59,116 nucleotides of DNA. Origin: Verrucomicrobiota bacterium (GTDB lineage Bacteria > Verrucomicrobiota > Verrucomicrobiia > Opitutales > Opitutaceae). Made by a program: the position numbers and the translations under genes. The notes under the pieces are model-generated. The model was given only the letters and a program-made list of their open reading frames with translations, did no database searches and had not been told where the DNA came from. The stretch covers positions 1 to 59,116 of the forward strand of contig JAUVVA010000008.1 in the NCBI GenBank assembly GCA_030604905.1. The letters run 5' to 3'. Below are positions 54,616 to 59,116 of this stretch, piece after piece (the stretch's first letter is position 1; every line of letters begins with the position of its first letter).

Positions 54616-57600
54616 ATGAAACGCACATTTGACCATTCCGCGCCCGAGCAGACCAACACCGACGGCGCCCTCACCGGCCCCCGCTACTGGCGCAGCCTGG
54701 ACGAACTCGCCGAGACCCCTGGCTTCCAGGAGCAGATGGCCCGCGAGTTCCCCGAAGGCGCCGACAACCTGAACGGCGTCGACCGCCGCCGCTTCTTCAA
54801 GCTGATGGCCGCCTCCTTCGCCCTTGGCGGCGCGGGCCTCGCCTCCGGCTGCCGCCGCCCCGAGGAGCACATCCTCGCCTTCGGCCGCTCCGTCGAGCAC
54901 AGCATCCCCGGCCTGCCCCTCTACTACGCCTCGGCCTTCCCGCTGCGCCGCAACGCCGTCCCGATCCTCGCCGAGACCCACCAGGGCCGCCCGACCAAGA
55001 TCGAGGGCAACCCCTCCTTCGCCCCCTACGGCGGCGCGACCAACGCCCTCGTGCAGGCCTCCGTCCTCGATCTCTACGATCCGGATCGCGCCACCACCCA
55101 CACGATCCGCGGCACCGCCGCCAACGCCGCCCGCATCCAGGACCTGCTCGCCGAGATCGGCACGCAGGCCCGCGCCGATGGTGGCAACGGGCTCGTCTTC
55201 CTCGCCGAGAGCTCCGGCTCGCCCACCCGCGAGCGCCTCGTCGCCCGCCTCCGCCGCGAGTTCCCGCAGGCTCTCTGGGCCGAGTATGACGCCGTGCGCG
55301 ACGAGCCGCCCGCCGCCGCCGCCCGCGCCGCCTTCGGCCGCGACGTCAAGCCCGTCTACCGCTTCGCCAAGGCCAAGCGCGTCGTCGCCCTCGACGCCGA
55401 CTTCTTCGGCGCCGAGTCCGGCTCCATCGGCTACATCCGCGACTTCGCCAAGGCCCGCCGCGCCCACACCGTCGACGCCGAGATCAACCGTCTCTACTCC
55501 GTCGAGAGCACCTTCACCCTCACCGGCTCCATGGCGGACCACCGCCTGCGCCTCGCCAGCAGCCACCTGCTCGCCTTCGCCGCCGCCCTCTTCGGCGCCG
55601 TGACCGGCTCCGCCGACTACGCCGCGCTCAGCACCGGCCTCCAGTTCAAGGATCAGGAAAAGTGGCTCGCCGAGTGCGCCAAGGACCTGCTCGCCCACCG
55701 CGGCCAGGCCCTCGTCGTCGCCGGCTCGCACCTCCCCGCCGAGGTCCACGCCATCGTCTACGCGCTCAACGCCGCGCTCGACGCCATCGGCAACACCGTC
55801 GACTTCGTCGCCGCCCCCGCCCCCGCGGAGGCCGGCATCGCCGAGGTCGTGGCCCGGCTCAACGCCGGCAACGTCCGCACCCTCGTCATCCTCGGCGGCA
55901 ACCCGGTCTACAACGCCCCCGCCGACCTCCAGTTCGCCGCCGCCCTCCGCCGCGCCCAGCAGGTCGTCCGCCTCGGCTACTACGTCGACGAGACCAGCGC
56001 CGCCTTCCCGGCCGGCGCGCACGTCGCCGCCGCGCACTACCTCGAGTCCTGGGGCGACGCCCGCACGACCGACGGCACCATCGTCGCCATCCAGCCGATG
56101 ATCCTCCCGCTCTTCGGCGGCATCTCCGAGATCGAGCTCCTCGCCCGCATCCTCGGCGAGGGCAAGCCCGACGGCTACAGCCTCGTCTTCCAGACCATCA
56201 CCGGCCTCAACGCGCTCGGCGGCACCGAGGGCGAAAAGGGCTTCCGCCAGTTCCTGCACGACGGTTTCGTCGCCGGCTCCGCCTATCAGGTGGTCAACCC
56301 CGCGATCAACGCCGGCGGTCTCCGCGAGCTCCTCGCCGCCGCACGTCCGCCCGTCCCCGTGACCCGCGAGGCCCTCGAGGTCCGCTTCACCCTCGACGCC
56401 AAGATGGACGACGGCCGCTTCGCCAACAACGGCTGGCTCCAGGAGTGCCCCGATCCCATGACCAAGATCGCGTGGGACAACGCCATCCTCGTCTCGCCCG
56501 CCCTCGGCCGCGAGCTCGGCATCGAGCCCGGTGGCTCCGCGATCCAAGTCGCCCGCAAGAACAGCGCCCACTTCGTCCGCGGCATGGACCGCGCCTTCGT
56601 CGGCGAGCTCACGGTCAACGGTCGCGTCCTTCGCGGCCCGCTGCACATCCAGCCCGGCCTCGCCAACTACACCGTCGCCGTGGCCCTCGGCTACGGTCGC
56701 GGCGTCACCGGTCGCGTGGGCACCGGCGTCGGTTTCGACGCCTACCAGGTCCGCCTCTCCGACAATCTCGGCTACGCCACCGGTGCCACGCTCACCCTCG
56801 TCCCCGGTTCCTTCCACCTCCTCGCCAACACCCAGCAGCACTGGTCGATGGAAGGCCGCGATATCGTGCGCGAGGCCAACGTCGACGAGTTCCGCCAGAA
56901 CCCCGGCTTCGTCGCCGGCATGGGCATGGAGGCCCACTCGCCCGCCATCTTCGGCGACTTCACGCCCGAGGAATTCGCCAAGCTCCCCCGCGAGGAGCGC
57001 GCCCGCATCACCTCCGAGCGCGCGCAGTTCACCCCCCGCGGCGGCTCGCTCAAGGAGACGCCCGACTTCTCCGGCCCCAACGCCTTCCTCGACGGCGTGC
57101 ACCAGTGGGCGATGTCGATCGACCTCAACACCTGCATCGGCTGCAACGCCTGCGTGATCGCCTGCCAGGCGGAGAACAACATCCCGATCGTCGGCAAGGA
57201 CCAGGTCCTTCGCGGCCGCGAGATGCACTGGATCCGCCTCGATCGCTACTACTCCGACGGCAAGATCGAGGGCGGCGCCTTCGGCGGCCCGGGCAACTCC
57301 ATCATCCCGGAGGATCCCCAGGTCTCGCTCCAGCCCATGACCTGCCAGCACTGCGAGCTCGCCCCCTGCGAGACCGTGTGCCCCGTCAACGCCACCGTGC
57401 ACGACCAGGAAGGCCTCAACACGATGGCCTACAACCGCTGCATCGGCACCCGCTATTGCGCGAACAACTGCCCCTACAAGGTCCGCCGCTTCAACTTCTT
57501 CGATTACAACCAGCGCCAGCTCGACAAGCTCTACCTCGGGCCCCTCGCGCCCAAGGGCATGCCCGAGCTGGTGAAGATGGTGAAGAACCCCGACGTCACC

Positions 57601-58107
57601 GTGCGCATGCGCGGCGTCATGGAGAAGTGCACCTACTGCGTGCAACGCATCCAGGCCGCCAAGATCGCGCAAAAGGTGAAGGCCGGTCCTTCGCCCGACG
57701 TGGTGGTGCCCGACGGCGCCTTCACCGTCGCCTGCGCCCAGGCCTGCCCGGCCGAGGCCATCGTCTTCGGCAACATCAAGGACCCCACCACGCGCGTCTC
57801 GCGCCTCAAGGCCCTTGAGCAGGACTACGCCGTCCTCGGCTACCTCAACATCCGTCCTCGCACCACCTACCTCGGCAAGCTCCGCAACCCGAATCCCGAG
57901 ATGCCGGACTACGCCTCGCTGCCGCTCAGCCGCCAGGAATACCTCAAGAAGGCCTACCCGGCCGAAATGAAGGGCCACCACGGCCAAGCCTCGCCGACCC
58001 ACACCGGCCCCGGCCCCCGCCAGGGCACCACCGAAGACAAAGCTCCCAATCCAGCACACCGGCCGCAGACCTCCCTCGGCAAATTCCTGTTCGGAGGTAA
58101 CCGCTAA
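54616..58107 (+). CDS. actB: Alternative complex III subunit B (molybdopterin-like and Fe-S fused)
   Basis: An 1163-residue protein with a Tat signal ([20 protein letters not shown]). The first ~800 residues resemble molybdopterin oxidoreductases, although known ActB proteins bind no molybdenum. The C-terminal ferredoxin-like part starts at Cys840 ([12 protein letters not shown]), then [37 protein letters not shown] and CAQACPAEA, enough for three [4Fe-4S] and one [3Fe-4S] cluster. It forms the quinol-side electron wire of the complex. The fused B1-B2 form is typical of Bacteroidota, Verrucomicrobiota and others. Its TAA overlaps the actC start. Confidence 0.94.
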   Translation: MKRTFDHSAPEQTNTDGALTGPRYWRSLDELAETPGFQEQMAREFPEGADNLNGVDRRRFFKLMAASFALGGAGLASGCRRPEEHILAFGRSVEHSIPGLPLYYASAFPLRRNAVPILAETHQGRPTKIEGNPSFAPYGGATNALVQASVLDLYDPDRATTHTIRGTAANAARIQDLLAEIGTQARADGGNGLVFLAESSGSPTRERLVARLRREFPQALWAEYDAVRDEPPAAAARAAFGRDVKPVYRFAKAKRVVALDADFFGAESGSIGYIRDFAKARRAHTVDAEINRLYSVESTFTLTGSMADHRLRLASSHLLAFAAALFGAVTGSADYAALSTGLQFKDQEKWLAECAKDLLAHRGQALVVAGSHLPAEVHAIVYALNAALDAIGNTVDFVAAPAPAEAGIAEVVARLNAGNVRTLVILGGNPVYNAPADLQFAAALRRAQQVVRLGYYVDETSAAFPAGAHVAAAHYLESWGDARTTDGTIVAIQPMILPLFGGISEIELLARILGEGKPDGYSLVFQTITGLNALGGTEGEKGFRQFLHDGFVAGSAYQVVNPAINAGGLRELLAAARPPVPVTREALEVRFTLDAKMDDGRFANNGWLQECPDPMTKIAWDNAILVSPALGRELGIEPGGSAIQVARKNSAHFVRGMDRAFVGELTVNGRVLRGPLHIQPGLANYTVAVALGYGRGVTGRVGTGVGFDAYQVRLSDNLGYATGATLTLVPGSFHLLANTQQHWSMEGRDIVREANVDEFRQNPGFVAGMGMEAHSPAIFGDFTPEEFAKLPREERARITSERAQFTPRGGSLKETPDFSGPNAFLDGVHQWAMSIDLNTCIGCNACVIACQAENNIPIVGKDQVLRGREMHWIRLDRYYSDGKIEGGAFGGPGNSIIPEDPQVSLQPMTCQHCELAPCETVCPVNATVHDQEGLNTMAYNRCIGTRYCANNCPYKVRRFNFFDYNQRQLDKLYLGPLAPKGMPELVKMVKNPDVTVRMRGVMEKCTYCVQRIQAAKIAQKVKAGPSPDVVVPDGAFTVACAQACPAEAIVFGNIKDPTTRVSRLKALEQDYAVLGYLNIRPRTTYLGKLRNPNPEMPDYASLPLSRQEYLKKAYPAEMKGHHGQASPTHTGPGPRQGTTEDKAPNPAHRPQTSLGKFLFGGNR

Positions 58108-59116
58108 TGGCTCACGTTCAATCCGACCATCCCGCCCCGGCGATCCTTGCCGAGGTAAACCCCACGCCGCTCCCGCGCGCGACCCTCGTTGAGAACAATC
58201 GCAGCCTCAACTGGGTCACCGAGAAGATCTGCGGCATCATCGAAGGCCCAACCCCCAAGTGGTGGTGGATCGCCTTCGCGGTGTCCGGCTTCCTCGCCAT
58301 GTTCACCGTGGCCGGCATCGTCTACCTCGTCGCCACCGGCGTCGGCGTCTGGGGCCATGCCAACCCGGTCAACTGGGCCTGGGACATCGTCAACTTCGTG
58401 TTCTGGATCGGCATCGGCCACGCCGGCACGCTGATCTCCGCGATCTTGTGCCTGCTGCGCCAGAAGTGGCGCACCTCGATCAACCGCGCCGCCGAGGCCA
58501 TGACGATCTTCGCCGTGGTCTGCGCCGGCATCTTCCCGGTCTTCCACGTCGGTCGCGTCTGGTTCGCCGTCCTCCCCGGCTACCTCTTCCCCTTCCCCAA
58601 CTCGAACGCGATCTGGCCCCAGTTCCGCTCGCCGCTGGAGTGGGACGTGTTCGCCGTGTCGACCTACGGCACCGTGTCCGTGCTCTTCTGGTATGTCGGC
58701 CTCATCCCCGACCTCGCCATCCTCCTGGACCGCTTCTACGCCCGCGGCCAGAAGCTCAAGTCCGCCCTCTACGGCTTCTTCGCCATGGGCTGGCGCGGCT
58801 CCAACCGCCACTGGAGCAACTACGAGATGGCCTACCTCATCCTGGCCGGCGTCTCGACGCCCCTCGTGTTGTCCGTGCACACCATCGTGTCCTTCGACTT
58901 CGCGGTCTCGCTGCTCCCGGGCTGGCACACCACGATCTTCCCGCCCTACTTCGTCGCCGGCGCGATCTTCTCCGGCTTCGGCATGGTGCTCACGCTCATG
59001 CTCCCGCTGCGCGCGATCTTCCGTTTGGAGGATCTCATCACGCAGTATCACCTCGACTGCATGTGTAAGATCGTTTTGGCGACCGGCACCATCGTCGGCT
59101 ACGCCTACGGCATGGA
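58107..59116 (+). CDS. actC: Alternative complex III subunit C, NrfD-like quinol-binding membrane protein (3' truncated)
   Basis: Starts at an ATG sharing one base with the actB stop (TAATG), with GGAGG 11 bp upstream, and is open to the window's end (336 codons seen). It has several hydrophobic helices ([60 protein letters not shown]) and the ActC/NrfD signature with [13 protein letters not shown]. ActC oxidises menaquinol in the membrane and gives electrons to ActB. Downstream act genes are expected beyond the window. Confidence 0.93.
   Translation, partial: MAHVQSDHPAPAILAEVNPTPLPRATLVENNRSLNWVTEKICGIIEGPTPKWWWIAFAVSGFLAMFTVAGIVYLVATGVGVWGHANPVNWAWDIVNFVFWIGIGHAGTLISAILCLLRQKWRTSINRAAEAMTIFAVVCAGIFPVFHVGRVWFAVLPGYLFPFPNSNAIWPQFRSPLEWDVFAVSTYGTVSVLFWYVGLIPDLAILLDRFYARGQKLKSALYGFFAMGWRGSNRHWSNYEMAYLILAGVSTPLVLSVHTIVSFDFAVSLLPGWHTTIFPPYFVAGAIFSGFGMVLTLMLPLRAIFRLEDLITQYHLDCMCKIVLATGTIVGYAYGM

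Noticed and set aside
54304-58059. 1251-codon minus-strand open frame opposite actA and actB
   Set aside because: Antisense shadow of the Fe-S and heme subunits; product is Gly/Ala/Val/Glu-rich with no motif.

Overview
This is a chromosomal window from a GC-rich bacterium that most resembles a member of the Verrucomicrobiota, probably Opitutaceae-like. The lineage is an inference. It rests on the alternative complex III operon with a fused actB, the gene families present, and the dense load of short interspersed palindromic repeats. Most of the window is ordinary housekeeping and metabolic sequence with close packing, frequent ATGA or GTGA stop/start overlaps and few clear Shine-Dalgarno sites.

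Layout. 1-6.3 kb (+): the 3' end of lysS, a LolC/LolD lipoprotein-export pair, SppA, a SufT-like Fe-S protein and a glycosyltransferase. 6.3-10.2 kb: a GluR0-like glutamate-receptor channel (-), an Mrp ATPase (-) and a divergent TolB-like propeller protein. 10.2-15.4 kb: a PfkB sugar kinase, an EamA transporter, an acetyl-CoA hydrolase/transferase coupled to a small membrane protein, and a SurA-like PPIase. 15.4-19.3 kb: tandem repeats, an unknown secreted protein, gene debris and a DUF2314 protein. 19.3-28.5 kb (-): a type I restriction-modification island in the transcription order hsdM, hsdS, DUF3800, STAS-like, abiEi, abiEii, hsdR. 28.9-35.4 kb: mfd and ppc. 35.4-39.8 kb: a response regulator, a DUF429 protein, a B12-type radical SAM protein and folP. 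39.9-42.6 kb: an NMT1/THI5-type ABC importer. 42.7-47 kb: rpmB, a MidA-like methyltransferase, an S41 protease and tsaD. 47.2-53.5 kb: two proteins of unknown function, a NaChBac-like channel, an ABCG-type transporter and trpA. 53.6 kb to the end (+): a small Tat-signal protein followed by actA, actB and the start of actC.

The most unusual property is the repeat load. At least three families of short hairpin-forming repeats sit in frame inside conserved protein genes: four copies in mfd, two in folP, and one each in hsdM, an ABC ATPase and an ABCG transporter. They add short peptides such as GTPSPSSA or GMGVPPM. The four mfd copies share one orientation and one reading frame. A further pair fills the lolC-lolD junction and may be translated as a LolD N-terminal extension. 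This resembles the in-frame palindromic elements known from Rickettsia. Separately, a composite non-coding repeat (GC hairpin, 7-bp AATGACC array, then a ~205-bp hairpin element) occurs at three loci, each upstream of a minus-strand gene.

The restriction island is the main accessory region. A putative AbiE-type abortive-infection pair is translationally coupled to hsdR and preceded by a clear inverted-repeat operator candidate. A ~60-bp copy of the hsdS 3' end flanks the inserted DUF3800/STAS-like pair, which points to an insertion or duplication at the end of hsdS.
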